A stretch of 64,000 nt of DNA from Liolophura sinensis (Eukaryota > Mollusca > Polyplacophora > Chitonida > Chitonidae), in the NCBI RefSeq assembly GCF_032854445.1, contig NW_027018074.1, positions 28,940-92,939 of the forward strand. The letters are read 5' to 3'. Each line of letters starts with the position of its first letter. Position 1 is the first letter of the stretch. The notes under the pieces were generated by a model that was given only the letters and a program-made list of their open reading frames with translations, ran no database searches and was not told the origin of the DNA. The translations under genes were made by a program, and so were the position numbers. This document shows positions 1-11,749 of this stretch, piece after piece.

Positions 1-675
1 ACGTCGGATTAGCCTCTTACCAGCAGCATTGGAACAGTTTTTCCACTTTTGGATTTTTGCCTGGTCATTTTGCTAATTGAAATCGGCTACATTAACTATG
101 TACAATCGCGACTGGTCATTACTATATTCAACATTTCATTATAAGTTATGTGCTTTTATGAGTTTTTCCACTTTTGGATTTTTGCCTGGTCCTTTTGCTA
201 ATTGAAATCGGCTACATTAACTATGTACAATCGCGACTGGTCATTACTATATTCAACATTTCATTATAAGTTATGTGCCCTTCGGTAGATCAGACGACGT
301 CAAATCTTTGGGCCAAGCCCATTTACCTCATCCAGCAAATGTCTTTCTTCTAAGTCGAAGACAAACTCAATGTCTTTATCTACATGTAGAAAAACCACAC
401 CATTTGTATATAAAAAAAACACAAGGTACTTGATACAACCCGCTGTAAAAAGTACAATTGAACACTGACCCACATCAATAAGGTGCCAAAGGATGCGCAG
501 TTGGGCCAGGCATCTCCAGCTGTTGAAAAATTGCAAATTTCCTTGGTTTCCATGGAGTAAGAGCCGTTGCTGGGCACGTGATCTTGACATCATTGATTAT
601 TCATTTGTGGCTACAGCCAAAAGTATTGGTCGGAGAGCAACGCGGTTTGCACCATTCGATTTCTCGTCACAAAAT
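1..675 (+). repeat. Reference 675-bp unit (class A, long form)
   Basis: This first unit of the window shows the long form whole. The 118-bp segment from agtttttcc to ttatgtgc occurs at 36-153, is followed by the 7-bp linker ttttatg (154-160), and occurs again at 161-278. The second copy is marked by ggtccttttgc where the first has ggtcattttgc. The body that follows has the class A markers: gtagatcag, ttacctcatcc, gtctttcttc and caacccgctg. Ordinary class B units have gtagcccag, ttaactcaccc, gtcttacttc and caatccgctg. Confidence 0.93.
36..278 (+). repeat. 125-bp internal duplication 1
   Basis: Copies are 36-153 and 161-278 with linker ttttatg. The first copy reads ggtcattttgc and the second ggtccttttgc; otherwise they agree. 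It is followed by a class A body with gtagatcag. Confidence 0.92.
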
Positions 676-1260
676 ACGTCGGATTAGCCTCTTACCAGCA
701 GCATTGGAACAGTTTTTCCACTTTTGGATTTTTGCCTGGTCTTTTTGCTAATTGAAATCGGCTGCATTAACTATGTACAATCGCGACTGGTCATTACTAT
801 ATTCAACTTTTCATTATAAGTTATGTGCCCTTCGGTAGCCCAGACGACGTCAAATCTTTGGGCCAAGCCCATTTAACTCACCCAACAAATGTCTTACTTC
901 TAAGTCGAAGACAAACTCAATGTCTTTAACTACATGTAGAAAAACCACACTATTTGTATGTAAAAAAAACAAAAGGTACTTGATACAATCCGCTGTAAAA
1001 AGTACAATTGAACACTGACCCACATCAATAAGGTGCCAAAGGATGCGCAATTGGGCCAGGCATCTCCAGCTGTTGAAAAATTGCAAATTTCCTTGGTTTC
1101 CATGGAGTAAGAGCCGTTGCTGGGCACGTGATCTTGACATCATTGATTATTCATTTGTGGCTACAGCCAAAAGTATTGGTCGGAGAGCAACGCGGTTTGC
1201 ACCATTCGATTTCTCGTCACAAAATACGTCGGATTAGCCTCTTACCAGCAGCATTGGAAC

Positions 1261-1503
1261 AGTTTTTCCACTTTTGGATTTTTGCCTGGTCATTTTGCTA
1301 ATTGAAATCGGCTACATTAACTATGTACAATCGCGACTGGTCATTACTATATTCAACATTTCATTATAAGTTATGTGCTTTTATGAGTTTTTCCACTTTT
1401 GGATTTTTGCCTGGTCCTTTTGCTAATTGAAATCGGCTACATTAACTATGTACAATCGCGACTGGTCATTACTATATTCAACATTTCATTATAAGTTATG
1501 TGC
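1261..1503 (+). repeat. 125-bp internal duplication 2
   Basis: Same as the site 1,225 bp upstream, including linker and class A body. It is a duplicate of that site rather than an independent one. Confidence 0.92.
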
Positions 1504-4500
1504 CCTTCGGTAGATCAGACGACGTCAAATCTTTGGGCCAAGCCCATTTACCTCATCCAGCAAATGTCTTTCTTCTAAGTCGAAGACAAACTCAATGTCT
1601 TTATCTACATGTAGAAAAACCACACCATTTGTATATAAAAAAAACACAAGGTACTTGATACAACCCGCTGTAAAAAGTACAATTGAACACTGACCCACAT
1701 CAATAAGGTGCCAAAGGATGCGCAGTTGGGCCAGGCATCTCCAGCTGTTGAAAAATTGCAAATTTCCTTGGTTTCCATGGAGTAAGAGCCGTTGCTGGGC
1801 ACGTGATCTTGACATCATTGATTATTCATTTGTGGCTACAGCCAAAAGTATTGGTCGGAGAGCAACGCGGTTTGCACCATTCGATTTCTCGTCACAAAAT
1901 ACGTCGGATTAGCCTCTTACCAGCAGCATTGGAACAGTTTTTCCACTTTTGGATTTTTGCCTGGTCTTTTTGCTAATTGAAATCGGCTGCATTAACTATG
2001 TACAATCGCGACTGGTCATTACTATATTCAACTTTTCATTATAAGTTATGTGCCCTTCGGTAGCCCAGACGACGTCAAATCTTTGGGCCAAGCCCATTTA
2101 ACTCACCCAACAAATGTCTTACTTCTAAGTCGAAGACAAACTCAATGTCTTTAACTACATGTAGAAAAACCACACTATTTGTATGTAAAAAAAACAAAAG
2201 GTACTTGATACAATCCGCTGTAAAAAGTACAATTGAACACTGACCCACATCAATAAGGTGCCAAAGGATGCGCAATTGGGCCAGGCATCTCCAGCTGTTG
2301 AAAAATTGCAAATTTCCTTGGTTTCCATGGAGTAAGAGCCGTTGCTGGGTTCGTGATCTTGACATCATTGATTATTCATTTGTGGCTACAGCCAAAAGTA
2401 TTGGTCGGAGAGCAACGCGGTTTGCACCATTCGATTTCTCGTCACAAAATACGTCGGATTAGCCTCTTACCAGCAGCATTGGAACAGTTTTTCCACTTTT
2501 GGATTTTTGCCTGGTCTTTTTGCTAATTGAAATCGGCTACATTAACTATGTACAATCGCGACTGGTCATTACTTATTCAACTTTTCATTATAAGTTATGT
2601 GCCCTTCGGTAGCCCAGACGACGTCAAATCTTTGGGCCAAGCCCATTTAACTCACCCAACAAATGTCTTACTTCTAAGTCGAAGACAAACTCAATGTCTT
2701 TATCTACATGTAGAAAAACCACACCATTTGTATATAAAAAAAACAAAAGGTACTTGATACAATCCGCTGTAAAAAGTACAATTGAACACTGACCCACATC
2801 AATAAGGTGCCAAAGGATGCGCAATTGGGCCAGGCATCTCCAGCTATTGAAAAATTGCAAATTTCCTTGGTTTCCATGGAGTAAGAGCCGTTGCTGGGCA
2901 CGTGATCTTGACATCATTGATTATTCATTTGTGGCTACAGCCAAAAGTATTGGTCGGAGAGCAACGCGGTTTGCACCATTCGATTTCTCGTCACAAAATA
3001 CGTCGGATTAGCCTCTTACCAGCAGCATTGGAACAGTTTTTCCACTTTTGGATTTTTGCCTGGTCTTTTTGCTAATTTAAATCGGCTACATTAACTATGT
3101 ACAATCGCGACTGGTCATTACTATATTCAACATTTCATTATAAGTTATGTGCCCTTCGGTAGCCCAGACGACGTCAAATCTTTGGGCCAAGCCCATTTAA
3201 CTCACCCAGCAAATGTCTTACTTCTAAGTCGAAGACAAACTCAATGTCTTTATCTACATGTAGAAAAACCACACCATTTGTATATAAAAAAAACACAAGG
3301 TACTTGATACAATCCGCTGTAAAAAGTACAATTGAACACTGACCCACATCAATAAGGTGCCAAAGGATGCGCAATTGGGCCAGGCATCTCCATCTGTTGA
3401 AAAATTGCAAATTTCCTTGGTTTCCATGGAGTAAGAGCCGTTGCTGGGCACGTGATCTTGACATCATTGATTATTCATTTGTGGCTACAGCCAAAAGTAT
3501 TGGTCGGAGAGCAACGCGGTTTGCACCATTCGATTTCTTGTCACAAAATACGTCGGATTAGCCTCTTACCAGCAGCATTGGAACAGTTTTTTCCACTTTT
3601 GGATTTTTGCCTGGTCTTTTTGCTAATTTAAATCGGCTACATTAACTAGGTACAATCGCGACTGGTCATTACTATATTCAACTTTTCATTATAAGTTATG
3701 TGCCCTTCGGTAGCCCAGACGACGTCAAATCTTTGGGCCAAGCCCATTTAACTCACCTAACAAATGTCTTACTTCTAAGTCGAAGACAAACTCAATGTCT
3801 TTATCTACATGTAGAAAAACCACACCATTTGTATATAAAAAAAACACAAGGTACTTGATACAATCCGCTGTAAAAAGTACAATTGAACACTGACCCACAT
3901 CAATAAGGTGCCAAAGGATGCGCAATTGGGCCAGGCATCTCCAGCTGTTGAAAAATTGCAAATTTCCTTGGTTTCCATGGAGTAAGAGCCGTTGCTGGGC
4001 ACGTGATCTTGACATCATTGATTATTCATTTGTGGCTACAGCCAAAAGTATTGGTCGGAGAGCAACGCGGTTTGCACCATTCGATTTCTCGTCACAAAAT
4101 ACGTCGGATTAGTTTCTTACCAGCAGCATTGGAACAGTTTTTCCACTTTTGGATTTTTGCCTGGTCATTTTGCTAATTGAAATCGGCTACATTAACTATG
4201 TACAATCGCGACTGGTCATTACTATATTCAACATTTCATTATAAGTTATGTGCCCTTCGGTAGCCCAGACGACGTCAAATCTTTGGGCCAAGCCCATTTA
4301 ACTCACCCAACAAATGTCTTACTTCTAAGTCGAAGACAAACTCAATGTCTTTATCTACATGTAGAAAAACCACACCCTTTGTATATAAAAAAAACACAAG
4401 GTACTTGATACAATCCGCTGTAAAAAGTACAATTGAACACTGACCCACATCAATAAAGTGCCAAAGGATGCGCAATTGGGCCAGGCATCTCCAGCTGTTG

Positions 4501-4685
4501 AAAAATTGCAAATTTCCTTGGTTTCCATGGAGTAAGAGCCGTTGCTGGGCACGTGATCTTGACATCATTGATTATTCATTTGTGGCTACAGCCAAAAGTA
4601 TTGGTCGGAGAGCAACGCGGTTTGCACCATTCGATTTCTCGTCACAAAATACGTCGGATTAGCCTCTTACCAGCAGCATTGGAAC

Positions 4686-4928
4686 AGTTTTTCCACTTTT
4701 GGATTTTTGCCTGGTCATTTTGCTAATTGAAATCGGCTACATTAACTATGTACAATCGCGACTGGTCATTACTATATTCAACATTTCATTATAAGTTATG
4801 TGCTTTTATGAGTTTTTCCACTTTTGGATTTTTGCCTGGTCCTTTTGCTAATTGAAATCGGCTACATTAACTAGGTACAATCGCGACTGGTCATTACTAT
4901 ATTCAACATTTCATTATAAGTTATGTGC
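4686..4928 (+). repeat. 125-bp internal duplication 3
   Basis: Linker ttttatg. The second copy has the private change aactaggtac for aactatgtac. The class A body that follows has gtatattaaaaaaa, which interrupts the usual TATATAA, and acattaataagg. Confidence 0.92.
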
Positions 4929-5910
4929 CCTTCGGTAGATCAGACGACGTCAAATCTTTGGGCCAAGCCCATTTACCTCATCCAGCAAATGTCTTTCTTC
5001 TAAGTCGAAGACAAACTCAATGTCTTTATCTACATGTAGAAAAACCACACCATTTGTATATTAAAAAAACACAAGGTACTTGATACAACCCGCTGTAAAA
5101 AGTACAATTGAACACTGACCCACATTAATAAGGTGCCAAAGGATGCGCAATTGGGCCAGGCATCTCCAGCTGTTGAAAAATTGCAAATTTCCTTGGTTTC
5201 CATGGAGTAAGAGCCGTTGCTGGGCACGTGATCTTGACATCATTGATTATTCATTTGTGGCTACAGCCAAAAGTATTGGTCGGAGAGCAACGCGGTTTGC
5301 ACCATTCGATTTCTCGTCACAAAATACGTCGGATTAGCCTCTTACCAGCAGCATTGGAACAGTTTTTCCACTTTTGGATTTTTGCCTGGTCTTTTTGCTA
5401 ATTGAAATCGGCTGCATTAACTATGTACAATCGCGACTGGTCATTACTATATTCAACTTTTCATTATAAGTTATGTGCCCTTCGGTAGCCCAGACGACGT
5501 CAAATCTTTGGGCCAAGCCCATTTAACTCACCCAACAAATGTCTTACTTCTAAGTCGAAGACAAACTCAATGTCTTTAACTACATGTAGAAAAACCACAC
5601 CATTTGTATGTAAAAAAAACAAAAGGTACTTGATACAATCCGCTGTAAAAAGTACAATTGAACACTGACCCACATCAATAAGGTGCCAAAGGATGCGCAA
5701 TTGGGCCAGGCATCTCCAGCTGTTGAAAAATTGCAAATTTCCTTGGTTTCCATGGAGTAAGAGCCGTTGCTGGGCACGTGATCTTGACATCATTGATTAT
5801 TCATTTGTGGCTACAGCCAAAAGTATTGGTCGGAGAGCAACGCGGTTTGCACCATTCGATTTCTCGTCACAAAATACGTCGGATTAGCCTCTTACCAGCA
5901 GCATTGGAAC

Positions 5911-6153
5911 AGTTTTTTTACTTTTGGATTTTTGCCTGGTCATTTTGCTAATTGAAATCGGCTACATTAACTATGTACAATCGCGACTGGTCATTACTAT
6001 ATTCAACATTTCATTATAAGTTATGTGCTTTTATGAGTTTTTCCACTTTTGGATTTTTGCCTGGTCCTTTTGCTAATTGAAATCGGCTACATTAACTATG
6101 TACAATCGCGACTGGTCATTACTATATTCAACATTTCATTATAAGTTATGTGC
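5911..6153 (+). repeat. 125-bp internal duplication 4
   Basis: The first copy begins agtttttttac where others have agtttttccac or agtttttctac. The second copy keeps the ancestral ccac. Linker ttttatg; class A body with gtagatcag. Confidence 0.92.
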
Positions 6154-6762
6154 CCTTCGGTAGATCAGACGACGTCAAATCTTTGGGCCAAGCCCATTTA
6201 CCTCATCCAGCAAATGTCTTTCTTCTAAGTCGAAGACAAACTCAATGTCTTTATCTACATGTAGAAAAACCACACCATTTGTATATAAAAAAAACACAAG
6301 GTACTTGATACAACCCGCTGTAAAAAGTACAATTGAACACTGACCCACATCAATAAGGTGCCAAAGGATGCGCAATTGGGCCAGGCATCTCCAGCTGTTG
6401 AAAAATTGCAAATTTCCTTGGTTTCCATGGAGTAAGAGCCGTTGCTGGGCACGTGATCTTGACATCATTGATTATTCATTTGTGGCTACAGCCAAAAGTA
6501 TTGGTCGGAGAGCAACGCGGTTTGCACCATTCGATTTCTCGTCACAAAATACGTCGGATTAGCCTCTTACCAGCAGCATTGGAACAGTTTTTCCACTTTT
6601 GGATTTTTGCCTGGTCTTTTTGCTAATTGAAATCGGCTGCATTAACTATGTACAATCGCGACTGGTCATTACTATATTCAACTTTTCATTATAAGTTATG
6701 TGCCCTTCGGTAGCCCAGACGACGTCAAATCTTTGGGCCAAGCCCATTTAACTCACCCAACA

Positions 6763-8962
6763 AATGTCTTACTTCTAAGTCGAAGACAAACTCAATGTCT
6801 TTATCTACATGTAGAAAAACCACACCATTTGTATATAAAAAAAACAAAAGGTACTTGATACAATCCGCTGTAAAAAGTACAATTGAACACTGACCCACAT
6901 CAATAAGGTGCCAAAGGATGCGCAATTGGGCCAGGCATCTCCAGCTGTTGAAAAATCGCAAATTTCCTTGGTTTCCATGGAGTAAGAGCCGTTGCTGGGC
7001 ACGTGATCTTGACATCATTGATTATTCATTTGTGGCTACAGCCAAAAGTATTGGTCGGAGAGCAACGCGGTTTGCACCATTCGATTTCTCGTCACAAAAT
7101 ACGTCGGATTAGCCTCTTACCAACAGCATTGGAACAGTTTTTCCACTTTTGGATTTTTGCCTGGTCTTTTTGCGAATTGAAATCGGCTACATTAACTATG
7201 TACAATCGCGACTGGTCATTACTATATTCAACATTTCATTATAAGTTATGTGCCTTTCGGTAGCCCAGACGACGTCAAATCTTTGGGCCAAGCCCATTTA
7301 ACTCACCCAGCAAATGTCTTACTTCTAAGTCGAAGACAAACTCAATGTCTTTATCTACATGTAGAAAAACCACACCATTTGTATATAAAAAAAACACAAG
7401 GTACTTGATACAATCCGCTGTAAAATGTACAATTGAACACTGACCCACATCAATAAGGTGCCAAAGGATGCGCAATTGGGCCAGGCATCTCCAGCTGTTG
7501 AAAAATTGCAAATTTCCTTGGTTTCCATGGAGTAAGAGCCGTTGCTGGGCACGTGATCTTGACATCATTGATTATTCATTTGTGGCTACAGCCAAAAGTA
7601 TTGGTCGGAGAGCAACGCGGTTTGCACCATTCGATTTCTCGTCACAAAATACGTCGCATTAGCCTCTTACCAGCAGCATTGGAACAGTTTTTCCACTTTT
7701 GGATTTTTGCCTGGTCTTTTTGCTAATTGAAATCGGCTACATTAACTATGTACAATCGCGACTGGTCATTACTATATTCAACTTTTCATTATAAGTTATG
7801 TGCCCTTCGGTAGCCCAGACGACGTCAAATCTTTGGGCCAAGCCCATTTAACTCACCCAGCAAATGTCTTACTTCTAAGTCGAAGACAAACTCAATGTCT
7901 TTATCTACATGTAGAAAAACCACACCATTTGTATATAAAAAAAACAAAAGGTACTTGATACAATCCGCTGTAAAAAGTACAATTGAACACTGACCCACAT
8001 CAATAAGGTGCCAAAGGATGCGCAATTGGGCCAGGCATCTCCAGCTGTTGAAAAATCGCAAATTTCCTTGGTTTCCATGGAGTAAGAGCCGTTGCTGGGC
8101 ACGTGATCTTGACATCATTGATTATTCATTTGTGGCTACAGCCAAAAGTATTGGTCGGAGAGCAACGCGGTTTGCACCATTCGATTTCTCGTCACAAAAT
8201 ACGTCGGATTAGCCTCTTACCAACAGCATTGGAACAGTTTTTCCACTTTTGGATTTTTGCCTGGTCTTTTTGCGAATTGAAATCGGCTACATTAACTATG
8301 TACAATCGCGACTGGTCATTACTATATTCAACATTTCATTATAAGTTATGTGCCCTTCGGTAGCCCAGACGACGTCAAATCTTTGGGCCAAGCCCATTTA
8401 ACTCACCCAGCAAATGTCTTACTTCTAAGTCGAAGACAAACTCAATGTCTTTATCTACATGTAGAAAAACCACACCATTTGTATATAAAAAAAACACAAG
8501 GTACTTGATACAATCCGCTGTAAAATGTACAATTGAACACTGACCCACATCAATAAGGTGCCAAAGGATGCGCAATTGGGCCAGGCATCTCCAGCTGTTG
8601 AAAAATTGCAAATTTCCTTGGTTTCCATGGAGTAAGAGCCGTTGCTGGGCACGTGATCTTGACATCATTGATTATTCATTTGTGGCTACAGCCAAAAGTA
8701 TTGGTCGGAGAGCAACGCGGTTTGCACCATTCGATTTCTCGTCACAAAATACGTCGGATTAGCCTCTTACCAGCAGCATTGGAACAGTTTTTCCACTTTT
8801 GGATTTTTGCCTGGTCTTTTTGCTAATTGAAATCGGCTACATTCACTAGGTACAATCGCGACTGGTCATTACTATATTCAACTTTTCATTATAAGTTATG
8901 TGCCCTTCGGTAGCCCAGACGACGTCAAATCTTTGGGCCAAGCCCATTTAACTCACCCAACA
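6763..8962 (+). repeat. 1,100-bp dimer of short units, two copies
   Basis: The pair with anchors 6725/7275 recurs as 7825/8375. Shared rare markers are gaaaaatcgcaaa (near 6955 and 8055), accaacagcattgg (near 7120 and 8220), tttgcgaattg (near 7171 and 8271) and taaaatgtac (near 7424 and 8524). Differences noticed are gtgcctttcgg near 7252, acgtcgcatt near 7652, and cattcactagg near 8843. The left edge is placed by ccaacaaat versus ccagcaaat just before it and is good to tens of bases. Confidence 0.8.
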
Positions 8963-9335
8963 AATGTCTTACTTCTAAGTCGAAGACAAACTCAATGTCT
9001 TTATCTACATGTAGAAAAACCACACCATTTGTATATAAAAAAAACAAAAGGTACTTGATACAATCCGCTGTAAAAAGTACAATTGAACACTGACCCACAT
9101 CAATAAGGTGCCAAAGGATGCGCAATTGGGCCAGGCATCTCCAGCTGTTGAAAAATTGCAAATTTCCTTGGTTTCCATGGAGTAAGAGCCGTTGCTGGGC
9201 ACGTGATCTTGACATCATTGATTATTCATTTGTGGCTACAGCCAAAAGTATTGGTCGGAGAGCAACGCGGTTTGCACCATTCGATTTCTCGTCACAAAAT
9301 ACGTCGGATTAGCCTCTTACCAGCAGCATTGGAAC

Positions 9336-9578
9336 AGTTTTTCCACTTTTGGATTTTTGCCTGGTCTTTTTGCTAATTGAAATCGGCTACATTAACTATG
9401 TACAATCGCGACTGGTCATTACTATATTCAACATTTCATTATAAGTTATGTGCTTTTATGAGTTTTTCCACTTTTGGATTTTTGCCTGGTCCTTTTGCTA
9501 ATTGAAATCGGCTACATTAACTATGTACAATCGCGACTGGTCATTACTATATTCAACATTTCATTATAAGTTATGTGC
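9336..9578 (+). repeat. 125-bp internal duplication 5
   Basis: Unusual in that the first copy has ggtctttttgc, the class B form, while the second has ggtccttttgc. This suggests exchange or conversion with a class B unit entering from the left and stopping inside the first copy. Class A body follows, with ccacttacctc as a private change. Confidence 0.9.
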
Positions 9579-10559
9579 CCTTCGGTAGATCAGACGACGT
9601 CAAATCTTTGGGCCAAGCCCACTTACCTCATCCAGCAAATGTCTTTCTTCTAAGTCGAAGACAAACTCAATGTCTTTATCTACATGTAGAAAAACCACAC
9701 CATTTGTATATAAAAAAAACACAAGGTACTTGATACAACCCGCTGTAAAAAGTACAATTGAACACTGACCCACATCAATAAGGTGCCAAAGGATGCGCAA
9801 TTGGGCCAGGCATCTCCAGCTGTTGAAAAATTGCAAATTTCCTTGGTTTCCATGGAGTAAGAGCCGTTGCTGGGCACGTGATCTTGACATCATTGATTAT
9901 TCATTTGTGGCTACAGCCAAAAGTATTGGTCGGAGAGCAACGCGGTTTGCACCATTCGATTTCTCGTCACAAAATACGTCGGATTAGCCTCTTACCAGCA
10001 GCATTGGAACAGTTTTTCCACTTTTGGATTTTTGCCTGGTCATTTTGCTAATTAAAAACGGCTACATTAACTATGTACAATCGCGACTGGTCATTACTAT
10101 ATTCAACATTTCATTATAAGTTATGTGCCCTTCGGTAGCCCAGACGACGTCAAATCTTTGGGCCAAGCCCATTTACCTCACCCAGCAAATGTCTTACTTC
10201 TAAGTCGAAGACAATCTCAATGTCTTTATCTACATGTAGAAAAACCACACCCTTTGTATATAAAAAAACACAAGGTACTTGATACAATCCGCTGTAAAAA
10301 GTACAATTGAACACTGACCCACATCAATAAGGTGCCAAAGGATGCGCAATTGGGCCAGGCATCTCCAGCTGTTGAAAAATTGCAAATTTCCTTGGTTTCC
10401 ATGGAGTAAGAGCCGTTGCTGGGCACGTGATCTTGACATCATTGATTATTCATTTGTGGCTACAGCCAAAAGTATTGGTCGGAGAGCAACGCGGTTTGCA
10501 CCATTCGATTTCTCGTCACAAAATACGTCGGATTAGCTTCTTACCAGCAGCATTGGAAC

Positions 10560-10802
10560 AGTTTTTCCACTTTTGGATTTTTGCCTGGTCATTTTGCTAA
10601 TTGAAATCGGCTACATTAACTATGTACAATCGCGACTGGTCATTACTATATTCAACATTTCATTATAAGTTATGTGCTTTTATGAGTTTTTCCACTTTTG
10701 GATTTTTGCCTGGTCATTTTGCTAATTGAAATCGGCTACATTAACTATGTACAATCGCGACTGGTCATTACTATATTCAACATTTCATTATAAGTTATGT
10801 GC
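10560..10802 (+). repeat. 125-bp internal duplication 6
   Basis: Both copies read ggtcattttgc, so the usual distinguishing C of the second copy is absent. The body is class A with gtagcccag (as in class B) and gacaatctc. Confidence 0.9.
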
Positions 10803-11749
10803 CCTTCGGTAGCCCAGACGACGTCAAATCTTTGGGCCAAGCCCATTTACCTCACCCAGCAAATGTCTTTCTTCTAAGTCGAAGACAATCTCAATGTCTT
10901 TATCTACATGTAGAAAAACCACACCATTTGTATATAAAAAAAACACAAGGTACTTGATACAACCCGCTGTAAAAAGTACAATTGAACACTGACCCACATC
11001 AATAAGGTGCCAAAGGATGCGCAATTGGGCCAGGCATCTCCAGCTGTTGAAAAATTGCAAATTTCCTTGGTTTCCATGGAGTAAGAGCCGTTGCTGGGCA
11101 CGTGATCTTGACATCATTGATTATTCATTTGTGGCTACAGCCAAAAGTATTGGTCGGAGAGCAACGCGGTTTGCACCATTCGATTTCTCGTCACAAAATA
11201 CGTCGGATTAGCCTCTTACCAGCAGCATTGGAACAGTTTTTCCACTTTTGGATTTTTGCCTGGTCATTTTGCTAATTGAAATCGGCTACATTAACTATGT
11301 ACAATCGCGACTGGTCATTACTATATTCAACATTTCATTATAAGTTATGTGCCCTTCGGTAGCCCAGACGACGTCAAATCTTTGGGCCAAGCCCATTTAA
11401 CTCACCCAGCAAATGTCTTACTTCTAAGTCGAAGACAAACTCAATGTCTTTATCTACATGTAGAAAAACCACACCATTTGTATATAAAAAAAACACAAGG
11501 TACTTGATACAATCCGCTGTAAAAAGTACAATTGAACACTGACCCACATCAATAAGGTGCCAAAGGATGCGCAATTGGGCCAGGCATCTCCAGCTGTTGA
11601 AAAATTGCAAATTTCCTTGGTTTCCATGGAGTAAGAGCCGTTGCTGGGCACGTGATCTTGACATCATTGATTATTCATTTGTGGCTACAGCCAAAAGTAT
11701 TGGTCGGAGAGCAACGCGGTTTGCACCATTCGATTTCTCGTCACAAAAT

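Larger units (their letters stand above)
1..2450 (+). repeat. 1,225-bp dimer repeat (long + short unit), two copies
   Basis: 1-1225 and 1226-2450 are the same pair of units, a 675 followed by a 550. Both copies share rare variants such as gcgcagttggg in the first unit, and tctttaactac with gtatgtaaaa in the second. The only differences I found are two adjacent bases at 2350-2351, where gggcacgtg has become gggttcgtg. A more diverged relative of the pair begins at 4651 (anchors 4950 and 5500). Confidence 0.85.

Noticed and set aside
300-593. Repeated 97- and 65-codon minus-strand reading frames and 64-codon plus-strand frame as protein genes
   Set aside because: They recur because the unit recurs. 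550 is not a multiple of 3, so frames cannot read through units. The frames overlap each other on opposite strands and are broken without pattern by homopolymer indels and by the gcctaaagt stop. No recognisable domain or start context.
7003-7263. 86-codon plus-strand frames (also near 8103, 30375, 32025, 42804, 52780, 54430 and others)
   Set aside because: They appear only where tttgctaattg has become tttgcgaattg, removing a stop in the spacer. This is a lineage marker, not evidence for coding.
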